A program made the translations under genes and the position numbers. The notes below the pieces were generated by a model that saw only the letters and a list, made by a program, of their open reading frames with translations, had not been told where the DNA came from and ran no database searches. Shown here piece after piece: positions 1-6,980 of a stretch of DNA of 64,000 bases (position 1 is its first letter; each line of letters begins with the position of its first letter). This DNA comes from DATHTS01 sp965219305 (GTDB lineage Bacteria > Acidobacteriota > Blastocatellia > Pyrinomonadales > Pyrinomonadaceae), in the NCBI GenBank assembly GCA_965219305.1, contig OZ244725.1:4278001-4342000 (forward strand). The letters run 5' to 3'.

Positions 1-1
1 A

Positions 2-274
2 CTTTCGCCCGAAGAAGAATCTTTGTTGGGTTTATTGTGTAATTTAGTCGAAGCCTTTGAAGAAAAAGCCTATCCGATTGCCGATTCGCCGCCGAATGAA
101 ATTCTGAAAATGCTTTTGGATGATCGCGGAATGAAACAAAAAGATTTACTTCCCGTTTTCGGTTCGGTCGGTGTCGTGTCGGAAATTTTGAGCGGTAAAA
201 GACCGATAACTTTGAAAACCGCAAAAAAATTACATGAATTTCTTGGTGTTACAAATTATGAAATCTTTTTGTAG
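2..274 (+). CDS. HigA-like XRE antitoxin, 5' end cut off by the window edge
   Basis: The reading frame is open from base 2, so the start codon lies to the left of the window; the internal ATG at 23 is probably not the start. The protein has the layout of HigA-type antitoxins: a short acidic helix followed by 'YPIADSPPNEILKMLL' and a Cro/C1-type helix-turn-helix ('GMKQKDLLPVFGSVGVVSEI', then 'LSGKRPITLKTAKKL'). HigA antitoxins bind a HigB mRNA interferase and repress their own operon. The partner toxin would normally lie upstream, outside the window, and nothing like it follows. Downstream is a decayed gene and then the integron. The family is fairly clear; whether it forms a working toxin-antitoxin pair cannot be seen here. 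Confidence 0.75.
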   Translation, partial: LSPEEESLLGLLCNLVEAFEEKAYPIADSPPNEILKMLLDDRGMKQKDLLPVFGSVGVVSEILSGKRPITLKTAKKLHEFLGVTNYEIFL

Positions 275-311
275 GGAACTGATTGTAAGCTTTGGCAAAG
301 ATAAAACGATT

Positions 312-504
312 ATGCGTTTGAAAAGTCAGATTGCTTGGAATTCGTAGTTTGATCAGATGCGAGAAGCAAAAATTATGCTTGAAAATCTGGTGACATTTTA
401 AACCAGTCCAGCAAATGCTTGATGCGGGAATTCCAAAAGAAGACAACGTGCTTGCATTTTATCCGCCGTCGCATCGTGAAGTAACCGAATTTGCTTTAGC
501 TTAA
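312..504 (+). pseudogene. Decayed small gene between the antitoxin and the integron
   Basis: Read from the ATG at 312, the frame gives 'MRLKSQIAWNS', a TAG stop, then 'FDQMREAKIMLENLVTF' and another stop. A one-base shift then opens a clean frame ending 'NVLAFYPPSHREVTEFALA' with a stop at 502-504. The last stretch reads like real protein, with ordinary codon use and no low-complexity sequence. The simplest reading is a small gene broken by one nonsense mutation and one frameshift. The family was not recognised. The position beside a HigA-like gene suggests a toxin-antitoxin or mobile-gene remnant, but that is inference. Confidence 0.4.
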
Positions 505-512
505 AAAAACTC

Positions 513-1520
513 TTAAAAATCCAAAGGACTTTTGACGAAATTTTTGTTTTTCAAAACGTGCGTGTAAATCTGCGTCGTGCGAATGTCTTTGTGTCCGAGA
601 AGTTCCTGAACGGTACGGATGTCGTATTGATTTTCTAGCAAATGCGTCGCAAAAATGTGGCGAAATGTATGACAATTTCCGTGTTTGAGGATTTCGGATC
701 GTTTCATCGCATCTTTGACCGCTTTTTGAATTGTCGAAGGCGATGTGTAATCACGCCGGATTTTGCCGTCTTCGCGTGTCGGCGAAAGTTTGGCGGACGG
801 AAAAATGTATTGCCATTTCCATTCTTTTCCAGCGTTCGGATATTTTTTGGCGAGCGCGAACGGCAGCCAGACTTCGCCGAAACCGCGTTTTAAATCTTCG
901 TCGTGCGTAAACTTCGTTTTTCGCAGATGCTGTTTTAATTCTTCTTTGATTGATTCCGGCAACAGCGTCGTGCGGTCTTTCGCGCCTTTGCCGTCGCGGA
1001 CGGTAATGTTATTCATTCCGAAATCAATGTCTTTGACGCGCAGATGCAATGCTTCCGTTAGACGCAAACCCGCGCCGTAAAGCAAACTCGCTACGAGAAA
1101 AGAAACGCCGTTCAAATTCGCCAAAATCGCTTTCGCTTCGATTGCAGAAAAAATGACGGGCAGATGTTCGGGACGTTTGGCACGGACAACGCCTTCGATA
1201 TTCGGCAGTTTGATTCCCAAAACATCACGATAAAGAAACAGCAAAGCGAAAAATGCCTGATTTTGCGTCGAAGCCGAAACTTTTTCCTCAACCGCCAAAT
1301 GAGTCAGAAACGCGGTTATTTCTTCCGTGCCCATTTCATTCGGATGACGTTTGTTATGAAACAGAATAAACCGTTTAATAAAATTGTGATAAACATCCTC
1401 GGTTCGATGACTCAAATGACGCGCTCTGGCAACCGCCCTGACTTGCTCTAACAATTTCGGCTTTTGATTTATAATTCTCTTGCAAAAAGTTCGGAAATAA
1501 ATAAATTTTATTCTGCACAT
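513..1520 (-). CDS. intI: Integron integrase (IntI-type tyrosine recombinase)
   Basis: IntI recombines attI with attC sites to insert and excise gene cassettes. The N-terminal SAM-like domain ('RHLSHRTEDVYHNFIKRFIL') is followed by the tyrosine recombinase core: Arg in 'YGAGLRLTEALHLRVKD', Lys in 'GKGAKDR', HxxR in 'CHTFRHIFATHLL', 'LLGHKD' and the nucleophile Tyr in 'TTQIYTHVLK'. What separates IntI from XerC/D is the extra segment before the HxxR box, visible here as 'VWLPFALAKKYPNAGKEW' and following residues. The C-terminus 'KSPLDF' also matches IntI. The frame is open to 1595, but the ATG at 1520 gives a normal-length protein of about 335 residues; no strong ribosome site marks the start. 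The gene is divergent from the cassettes, the usual integron layout. It looks intact. Confidence 0.95.
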   Translation of the reverse strand: MCRIKFIYFRTFCKRIINQKPKLLEQVRAVARARHLSHRTEDVYHNFIKRFILFHNKRHPNEMGTEEITAFLTHLAVEEKVSASTQNQAFFALLFLYRDVLGIKLPNIEGVVRAKRPEHLPVIFSAIEAKAILANLNGVSFLVASLLYGAGLRLTEALHLRVKDIDFGMNNITVRDGKGAKDRTTLLPESIKEELKQHLRKTKFTHDEDLKRGFGEVWLPFALAKKYPNAGKEWKWQYIFPSAKLSPTREDGKIRRDYTSPSTIQKAVKDAMKRSEILKHGNCHTFRHIFATHLLENQYDIRTVQELLGHKDIRTTQIYTHVLKNKNFVKSPLDF

Positions 1521-1524
1521 AAGG

Positions 1525-1628
1525 GAGTTATGCCGAATCAATCTGCATAACATACAAATAATGAGTGTTATACCGATTGATTCAGTATAATACACCTAAT
1601 ACGAGTGTTATGCCGAATGAATCGGGAT
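1525..1628. repeat. Three imperfect direct repeats, each with a dyad, at the intI/attI boundary
   Basis: Units start at 1525, 1563 and 1603, spaced 38 and 40 bp. Each carries GTTATGCCGAAT or a close variant followed by an inverted return: GTTATGC with GCATAAC in unit 1, GTTATAC with GTATAAT in unit 2, and GTTAT with ATAAT in unit 3. The first unit lies immediately upstream of the intI ATG and the third ends just before the attI core at 1637. Repeated integrase-binding sites are known in attI of class 1 integrons; these could be such sites or operators for intI control. Confidence 0.7.
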
Positions 1629-1636
1629 AATCATAA

Positions 1637-1643
1637 GTTAGCC
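1637..1643 (+). other. Probable attI recombination core (GTTAGCC)
   Basis: GTTAGCC lies between the intI promoter region and the first cassette gene. It matches the right-hand core of attC1 (GTTAGCT at 3333) at six of seven bases. Strand exchange after the G would make cassette 1 span 1638-3333. The core is assigned from position and similarity, not from a recognised full attI sequence. Confidence 0.6.
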
Positions 1644-1673
1644 GCTTCTTGAAGGCATAAGTTGCAAGACGAA

Positions 1674-1702
1674 TTGAAAAGTAGTTAAGTGTTGTGTTAA
1701 AT
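1674..1702 (+). promoter_or_regulatory. Possible sigma-70 promoter for cassette 1
   Basis: TTGAAA at 1674-1679 and TTAAAT at 1697-1702 are separated by 17 bp. They lie 27 bp upstream of the ATG at 1729, which is preceded by AAAGGAG. The promoter lies inside the first cassette, after the attI core, so it would move with the cassette. Confidence 0.4.
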
Positions 1703-1728
1703 ACCAAGCCAAAGGAGAACAAAAATTT

Positions 1729-2624
1729 ATGTATGAATTCCTTTCCGAAGATAATATTGTTTTTCTAAATCAATCCTTCAAATCTCCGAGATTTAATTTT
1801 TATGACAATGCGAACGGATACAACTGGACGAGAACCACTTGGACGGGCGGCTGGAATTCATATACTGGAATTCATATAATGGAATGGTTACTGCCGGAGA
1901 AAAAGCGACTTTGGCGGGACTCGCCGAAATGATTACGGGAGACGGCAATGATTGGAAGGAAATTTCCAAAAGCGGGAATGTTCAGGCGGGACGACCAATT
2001 TCAGTCGCGCCTCTTTTAAAGAAACTCGAACTGATGCTTCGCGTCAGAGTGGCGGCGGCGACCAGAAAATTTCTCGCTGATTTTGGGTATTTGACTGTTA
2101 ACGCCGGAGACGATTCGGCGAGAAACATTAACGAGTATTTTGACGGAAATAGAGGTCCAGCTTCAGATTGCAACGGCGCAATCGGTATCGTAATGTCGAA
2201 GGGTTTGATTGATACGACATCAACATTCGAGTATAACCAGTTAGGAATTGACGACATTTTCGGCATACTTGCCGAAAAAAAGGGAACATTGGGAACAATG
2301 TTAATTGGCGATTCGGGCTGGATTCAAAACTACGCCGATTATCTTGAACAAGTGCAGGATAATACGGATGATATGGCTGCTTTTCAAGCCGAGAATGTAA
2401 TTAAAGTCGCACGCGGGAAATTTTGGGGACACATCGGCGAACCTTACAACAAAAGCGTGAAAACGGCGGCGGAGTGGGAAATCGTCTTGCGAGAAGCCTA
2501 TAATAAAATCGCCGATAAAAAACGGTTCGACAAAATTCCCGGACACGACGGAACGGTTAAATTTTTGAAAGTTGCCGATATAGCAATGAAACTATTCGAC
2601 ATCAGACGAACAAATAAAAAATAG
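1729..2624 (+). pseudogene. Tgl-type protein-glutamine gamma-glutamyltransferase, frameshifted (cassette 1, gene 1)
   Basis: The downstream part resembles Bacillus spore-coat transglutaminase Tgl: 'SDCNGAIGIVMSKGLIDT' aligns with the catalytic-Cys segment of Tgl, and 'AENVIKVARGKFWGHI' with its catalytic Glu/His segment. Tgl cross-links proteins through glutamine and lysine side chains. A LysM-like stretch ('TLAGLAEMITGDGNDW') precedes the enzyme domain. The natural start is the ATG at 1729 with an AAAGGAG ribosome site, but that frame leaves the enzyme frame at a 14-bp tandem duplication (1851-1878). Removing one copy joins the two frames as '...GGWNSYNGMVTAGEK...'. An ATG at 1839 or an internal ATG could still express the catalytic part. 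No signal peptide is seen. The gene is followed after 4 bp by a membrane-anchored partner. Confidence 0.75.
1851..1878 (+). repeat. 14-bp tandem duplication that shifts the transglutaminase frame
   Basis: CTGGAATTCATATA occurs twice in perfect tandem (1851-1864 and 1865-1878). Fourteen is not a multiple of three, so the extra copy separates the start codon at 1729 from the downstream frame. The identity of the two copies suggests a recent or reversible event. Confidence 0.95.
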
Positions 2625-2628
2625 CGTT

Positions 2629-3159
2629 ATGAAAAGAATATTGTTATTAACGGTTGGAGCGGTTTTCGTTTTGAGCATTTTTGCCGTCGCGTTTATTTTC
2701 CTGCAAAACTCCGACTTTAAAACGCTTGCCCAGTCAGACACAGTAAAAAATGCGAATTGCACGAACAAAAACAAAGACCGCGAAAACTCAAATTCTGCAA
2801 GCAAGTCTAAAGACAGCGAGCAATGCGATTTTTCTAAGTATAAAACTTTGAAAGTCCGCAGTCTGAAAATAGACAGTTTGCCGCAGCCGAAATATCCGTC
2901 CGAAGCAAAAGAGAAAAAACTTAAAGGCTGTGTTCCGGTAAAAATTTTAGTGGACGGAAAAGGCAGCGTCGCCCAATCTTGCGCGGCAGCGAGCGATAAA
3001 ACTTCTAAAATATGTTCCGACCGCATTGAAGACGAGTTGTTTGAGAACCTGTCCGAAGAAACCGCAGCCAGAGCTAAATTTGATGTCAGTCGTTTGTCGC
3101 TCGCCGGTAATGACTATTTTGAAATGACAATAGTTTATCGTTTTAAGCCTTCAAAGTAG
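2629..3159 (+). CDS. Membrane-anchored TonB_C-like protein (cassette 1, gene 2)
   Basis: The protein has 176 residues. Residues 1-25 form one hydrophobic segment after 'MKR', giving a membrane anchor or uncleaved signal. A charged Ser/Asn/Lys linker with several Cys follows to about residue 75. The C-terminal part ('PKYPSEAKEKKLKGCVPVKI', then 'DGKGSV' and the final 'MTIVYRF') has the pattern of TonB C-terminal domains, which sit in the periplasm. It starts 4 bp after the transglutaminase stop and is the last gene before attC1, so the two genes move as one unit. A TonB role in iron uptake is unlikely because there is no Pro-rich spanning region. A periplasmic partner or immunity function for the enzyme is a reasonable inference but unproven. 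Confidence 0.65.
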   Translation: MKRILLLTVGAVFVLSIFAVAFIFLQNSDFKTLAQSDTVKNANCTNKNKDRENSNSASKSKDSEQCDFSKYKTLKVRSLKIDSLPQPKYPSEAKEKKLKGCVPVKILVDGKGSVAQSCAAASDKTSKICSDRIEDELFENLSEETAARAKFDVSRLSLAGNDYFEMTIVYRFKPSK

Positions 3160-3228
3160 AAAATTGTTTTTGGTGAAGTGAAATAAACTAACGCGGAGTC
3201 AAACGGCTTCCCTTCGGATGAAAACGCG

Positions 3229-3339
3229 GCTAACAAATCAATGGACGTGAGGGCGAAACAGCTTCTCTTTAAAATCTTTTTTGGTAAACTCGAAGTTGCG
3301 CGGTGGCGGTTTCGCCCCACGTCATCTCAATCGTTAGCT
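3229..3339 (+). other. attC site of cassette 1
   Basis: The left core GCTAAC (3229-3234) pairs with the right core GTTAGC (3333-3338). Inside, GACGTGAGGGCGAAAC pairs with GTTTCGCCCCACGTC apart from one extra base. The result is a 111-bp imperfect hairpin site with the usual attC arrangement. The first 24 bases are nearly identical to the start of the second attC at 5293. Cleavage after G3333 ends cassette 1. Confidence 0.92.
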
Positions 3340-3387
3340 TTTTCATGTTAATAATAGACGATCAGTAGTTTTTGGGAGGTTTTTCTT

Positions 3388-4413
3388 ATGGCTTTCATTA
3401 GTGCTAGCGTTGGCAGAGGCGGCGTGAATAACCCACAGGACGTTAAAATCGTTCAGTGGCTGCTCAATCAAGCCGCAAGCAATCTAAATTTTATGAGCAA
3501 TCTCGCTCAAGAAGATGTTAATACTCCCGGCGTTCGGGAAAATGGCATATTATCCACTTCAACGCAGTTGGCTATTGACGATTGGACAGCATTTTGTGAC
3601 GGCATCGGTTTGACGAAAGACAAACTGACGGTTTATCGCGGTATCAAGTTAGAGCCGGATGATAGATACTATAAAATGTTAATCTTCGGCGCGACACGCT
3701 CACAGGTCGGAAAAGACGTTTTTATCAATGAAAGCTACAATTATCAAGACCCGCGCGTTAAAGAAGCACTCGACGGACGAATTAACTTCGAGCAGTTCAA
3801 GTTTATCGTTGAGAATACGAAAGGAAAAACATTGACCGCACTCGGCAGGAAAATGCAGGAAAACGGTCAGGATACGCGGGTCAAAGCCTTTTTAGATATG
3901 ATTGCGTGGGCGGAAGGAACAGATAATGACGTTTCGGACGGCGGAACAAAAAACGGAAGAACAGGCTACAATGTAAAATACGGAGGAACGATTGCCAATC
4001 CGCGATATATGGAGAATCTTTACAATCATCCGGGCGGCGTGGCGGCAGGGCGTTATCAAGCTGTTCCCGTTACTTGGCGCGAGGCGGAAGGACTGTTGGG
4101 ACTTTATGATATGACACCCGAATCGCAGGAAATTTTCGGGGCTTACGCTTTGGACACGAAAAGACCGGGACTGCTGACAGCGATTCTTGAGGATAGATTT
4201 GATAATGCGATTGAGATAGGCAGTTTTGAGTGGGCAAGTTTTCCGAATCAGGCAGCAAGTGCGAAGGCGGGTGGCGATGTCAATACCACGCCGCGCAGCG
4301 GGCTGAATTACACAACCGGAGACAAAAAAGGAGAGCCGCAGCCGGCAAAGCCTTTGAACCTGTTGCGAGAGAAGTATAGAATTGCTTTTAACAGTTACCC
4401 GACGGGAAAGTGA
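3388..4413 (+). CDS. Lambda-lysozyme-like (GH104) peptidoglycan lyase with N-terminal binding domain (cassette 2, gene 1)
   Basis: Residues about 1-70 ('SVGRGGVNNPQDVKIVQWLL') look like a peptidoglycan-binding-type domain. Residues about 165-300 resemble phage lambda endolysin R: 'FLDMIAWAEGTDN', 'GYNVKYGG', 'NHPGG', 'AAGRYQAVPVTWREA' and 'SFEWASFP' fall in the same order, including the catalytic Glu of 'AEGTDN'. Lambda R is a lytic transglycosylase. No signal peptide or holin is present, so export would need a secretion system or lysis. The ribosome site GGGAGG ahead of ATG 3388 is strong. The start lies 55 bp into cassette 2, and an ankyrin lipoprotein gene follows 11 bp later. A toxin aimed at the cell wall with a linked immunity gene is plausible; a prophage-derived endolysin is the alternative. 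Confidence 0.8.
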   Translation: MAFISASVGRGGVNNPQDVKIVQWLLNQAASNLNFMSNLAQEDVNTPGVRENGILSTSTQLAIDDWTAFCDGIGLTKDKLTVYRGIKLEPDDRYYKMLIFGATRSQVGKDVFINESYNYQDPRVKEALDGRINFEQFKFIVENTKGKTLTALGRKMQENGQDTRVKAFLDMIAWAEGTDNDVSDGGTKNGRTGYNVKYGGTIANPRYMENLYNHPGGVAAGRYQAVPVTWREAEGLLGLYDMTPESQEIFGAYALDTKRPGLLTAILEDRFDNAIEIGSFEWASFPNQAASAKAGGDVNTTPRSGLNYTTGDKKGEPQPAKPLNLLREKYRIAFNSYPTGK

Positions 4414-4424
4414 GGTAATCTTCA

Positions 4425-5285
4425 ATGAAAATAGTTTTCGTTAATTTGCTGTTGATCTTCACTTTTTCGGTTTTGACTTCCGGCTGTCGAAACGATCAAG
4501 CGGAAACGCCGAATTTTACAAACCTCGTGCCGCCGCCGACTGCAACACCGACCGAAAAAAAAATCGTTTCCGAAAAACCGCCGCCGGAGCCGCCGGAAGA
4601 AGCAAAATCGAAAAAGCCGCTTGAATATGCCAGCCAGCAGGATAAACTGTTGTTTGAAGCAATCGAGCGCGACGATGCGGCAAGCGTCAAAGAGTTGTTG
4701 GAACGCGGCGCAAATGCTAATGCTAATGTTAAAACAACGTCTTTTAACGCCGAAGAAGCAGCCTATGCGACACCTCTCGGCGAGGCTGTTGACAGAAAAA
4801 ACGTCGAGATTGCCGGATTGTTGCTCGAACACGGAGCCGATGTAAATAATCAGTCCGTCTGGCGAAAATCCACCTATTCTGTTCCGAGTCATATCGTTCT
4901 GAATTTTCCATATGCCGTTTCAAAGCAAGATTTGCCGATGATGAAACTGTTGGTCGAACACCACGCCGACATTAAAGATGATGACGAAGATTATCCGTTA
5001 ATTACTAAAGCCAAAACTAAAGAAGTTTTGGATTATCTGGTGAGTCTCGGATTTGATATAAATGCCAGAGATAATTATCACGGATTTACTGCATTATTTT
5101 TGGCAGTCAGAGATAATAATTTAGATTTAGTAAAAGCGATCTTGCAGCACAATCCCGATCTAACTATTAGAACCGAACCGACAAAAGTTAACAATTACAA
5201 AAAAATGACGGCATTACAGTGGGCTGAAGCTGCAAAAAACAAATTAATTGTCAATGAATTAAAAAAGCAGGCGCGAAAAAAATAA
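4425..5285 (+). CDS. Ankyrin-repeat lipoprotein (cassette 2, gene 2)
   Basis: The N-terminus 'MKIVFVNLLLIFTFSVLTSGC' is a lipoprotein signal with Cys at residue 21. A Pro/Glu/Lys-rich linker follows (about residues 22-65), then ankyrin repeats: 'LFEAIERDDAASVKELLERG', 'PLGEAVDRKNVEIAGLLLEH', 'MMKLLVEHHADI', 'EVLDYLVSLGFDINARD' and 'ALFLAVRDNNLDLVKAIL'. Ankyrin repeats bind other proteins. The lipobox would place it in the outer or inner membrane facing the periplasm, where a peptidoglycan lyase would act. Its position directly behind the lysozyme gene in the same cassette suggests it binds or neutralises that enzyme; this is inference. It ends 8 bp before attC2. Confidence 0.85.
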   Translation: MKIVFVNLLLIFTFSVLTSGCRNDQAETPNFTNLVPPPTATPTEKKIVSEKPPPEPPEEAKSKKPLEYASQQDKLLFEAIERDDAASVKELLERGANANANVKTTSFNAEEAAYATPLGEAVDRKNVEIAGLLLEHGADVNNQSVWRKSTYSVPSHIVLNFPYAVSKQDLPMMKLLVEHHADIKDDDEDYPLITKAKTKEVLDYLVSLGFDINARDNYHGFTALFLAVRDNNLDLVKAILQHNPDLTIRTEPTKVNNYKKMTALQWAEAAKNKLIVNELKKQARKK

Positions 5286-5292
5286 CAGCAAA

Positions 5293-5377
5293 GCTAACAA
5301 TTCAATGGACGCGAGGCGGCAACAGCGGTTCGTGTTGCGACGGTTTCAAGCCGCCCGCGTCATCTCAGCCGTTAAAA
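5293..5377 (+). other. attC site of cassette 2, end of the integron
   Basis: GCTAAC at 5293 and GTTAAAA at 5371 are the outer cores. GACGCGAGGCGGC pairs with GCCGCCCGCGTC across an 85-bp site. The start (GCTAACAATTCAATGGACGC) matches attC1 closely, and the right side shares CGTCATCTCA with it. Cleavage after G5371 makes cassette 2 span 3334-5371. No further attC was seen downstream. Confidence 0.9.
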
Positions 5378-5425
5378 ACAATTCTAAATAAAAAAAGCCG
5401 CGGCAAAATTTGATATAATTTTGCT

Positions 5426-6340
5426 ATGGCTTTTTCATTAAAACCAATTCTCGCCCGCAATGCTTTGTCTTCGACTTACGGGAAGAATATTGCGATCAAT
5501 CCTTATCAAGGCTGTATTTTCGCGTGCGAATTTTGTTCGGCGATCAAGATGAATTTTTTTACGGGGCGGACGAAGGAAAAATGGGACAAAACGGGTTGGG
5601 GCGAATGGGTTGATTACAAGACGAATCTCGTCGAGCTTTTGCACAAGGAACGCGAAAAGGTTAGGAAATCGAAAATTTATTTCGGGAATGCGACCGATAT
5701 TTATATGCCGATCGAACGGAAATTGAAGTTGATTCCGCCGATTTTGGAGTTTTTTATTGAAAATCCGCCGCTCGAATTGGAAGTTCAGACGCGCGGGACT
5801 TCGCGTGATGTGGCGCGCGATATTCCGCTTTTGCAGGAATTGGCGAAAAAGACAAGCGTTTTGGTCAGTTATTCGATTCACACCGACCGCGACGATGTGA
5901 AAAGAATTTTTGAACCTAAAGCACCGAGTTTGCTCGAACGCGAGCGCGGTTTGAAACTTTATTTTGACGCGGGCATCGAAACTCGGCTTTCGTGTATGCC
6001 GATTTTGCCGCTCGATCCCGAAAATTACGCGGAAAGATTTGCGCCGTATATTACGCGCCGCGTCTGGATCGCTTCGATGAATCACAAGCAGTTGACGCAG
6101 GATTTGTTTAAAAAACATTTTCCCGAATGGCTCGACGAGCGAAATGTCGAAACGGCGATGAAGCGCACGAAGGAAGAATTTGAAAAACGCGGCGTTGATT
6201 GTTTTTACAATTCGCTCGACCCGAACGCGAAACGCGAACGTTGGGAAAAACGTGAGAAAAAAATTAAGGCGCGAAAGGGAAATGTATTGAAAAAAAGTAA
6301 AATAAATTCCGACATTCAGCCGACGCTTTTTGATATTTAA
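5426..6340 (+). CDS. Radical SAM protein of the SPL/Rv2578c-like family
   Basis: The 304-residue protein carries the radical SAM cluster motif CX3CX2C in 'NPYQGCIFACEFCSA' (about residues 27-41), which binds a [4Fe-4S] cluster and S-adenosylmethionine. The 'YGKNIAINPYQGC' lead-in and 'YFGNATDIYMPIERKLKL' with 'LVSYSIHTDRDDVKRIFEP' are typical of the Rv2578c/spore-photoproduct-lyase-like group, whose reactions are mostly unknown. It starts 48 bp after the last attC and is the first chromosomal gene beyond the integron. The C-terminus is very Lys/Arg-rich. A true DNA-repair SplB is unlikely because the protein lacks the family's full C-terminal region. Substrate unknown. Confidence 0.75.
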   Translation: MAFSLKPILARNALSSTYGKNIAINPYQGCIFACEFCSAIKMNFFTGRTKEKWDKTGWGEWVDYKTNLVELLHKEREKVRKSKIYFGNATDIYMPIERKLKLIPPILEFFIENPPLELEVQTRGTSRDVARDIPLLQELAKKTSVLVSYSIHTDRDDVKRIFEPKAPSLLERERGLKLYFDAGIETRLSCMPILPLDPENYAERFAPYITRRVWIASMNHKQLTQDLFKKHFPEWLDERNVETAMKRTKEEFEKRGVDCFYNSLDPNAKRERWEKREKKIKARKGNVLKKSKINSDIQPTLFDI

Positions 6341-6383
6341 GAAGTTATTGCAAAAAATTAAATTACATTTGCACGAGTATTAA

Positions 6384-6866
6384 ATGAACCAAAAAGTTTT
6401 AATCAGACCAACCAAAACTGAAAACATTCCGGCGATTATCGAATTGATGCGCGAATTTGCCGAATTTGAAAAACTTTCGCAGTTTCTCGAAATTACGGAA
6501 GAAAAGCTGCGCGATGTTTTATTCGGGGAAAACGCTTTTGTTAAATGTCTGGTCGCTGCGGACGGCGAAAAAATAGTTGCTTACGCGATTTTCTTTCCTT
6601 ATTTTTCGAGTTTTCGCGGGCAAAAATCTGTTTATCTCGAAGACATTTATATTTCCGAAAATTACAGAAAACACGGACTCGGCGAAAAAATGTTAAAAGA
6701 AATCGCAAAGATCGGCAGGGAATTCGGCGCGGTCAGGATGGATTTTCAGGTTTTGAATTGGAACACGCCCGCCGTTAAATTTTACGAAAAACACGGCGCG
6801 GTAATGGACGTTGAAGAACGGCATTTTAAATTTACCGACGAAGTTTTTGCGAATCTAACGCGATAA
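6384..6866 (+). CDS. GNAT N-acetyltransferase, SSAT-like
   Basis: This 160-residue single-domain protein transfers acetyl from acetyl-CoA to an amine. The order of motifs resembles spermidine/spermine acetyltransferases: 'IRPTKTENIPAIIELMREFA' at the N-terminus, 'VYLEDIYISENYRKHGLGEK' (strand 4 and the acetyl-CoA pyrophosphate loop) and 'QVLNWNTPAVKFYEKHGAV'. The length is normal and the protein looks intact. The substrate cannot be read from the sequence; polyamines or thialysine-like amines are typical for this subgroup. It follows the radical SAM gene on the same strand by 43 bp. Confidence 0.85.
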   Translation: MNQKVLIRPTKTENIPAIIELMREFAEFEKLSQFLEITEEKLRDVLFGENAFVKCLVAADGEKIVAYAIFFPYFSSFRGQKSVYLEDIYISENYRKHGLGEKMLKEIAKIGREFGAVRMDFQVLNWNTPAVKFYEKHGAVMDVEERHFKFTDEVFANLTR

Positions 6867-6980
6867 CAACAAAAGTTTATTTTGATCTAAAAACGTCGTA
6901 AAAAATATTTTGTCATAAATTCCAAACTTGCGGTGTTTCATAAACAAAGCACGGAAGTGTCGCTTCTTTGGAGAAAAATT

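Noticed and set aside
249..446. Minus-strand frame of 65 codons left of intI
   Set aside because: No protein-like composition; the plus strand here reads as a decayed gene instead.
1839..1870. ATG at 1839 as the natural start of the transglutaminase
   Set aside because: The first codons are the out-of-frame reading of the 14-bp duplication and lack a ribosome site; the ATG at 1729 with AAAGGAG is the original start.
3181..3235. An extra partial attC before attC1 (ACTAACGCGG near 3188)
   Set aside because: No matching right-hand core or internal stem was found.
1637..5377. Prophage remnant as the source of the lysozyme gene
   Set aside because: attC sites on both sides and the absence of other phage genes make cassette origin much more likely, although the gene family may have come from phages long ago.
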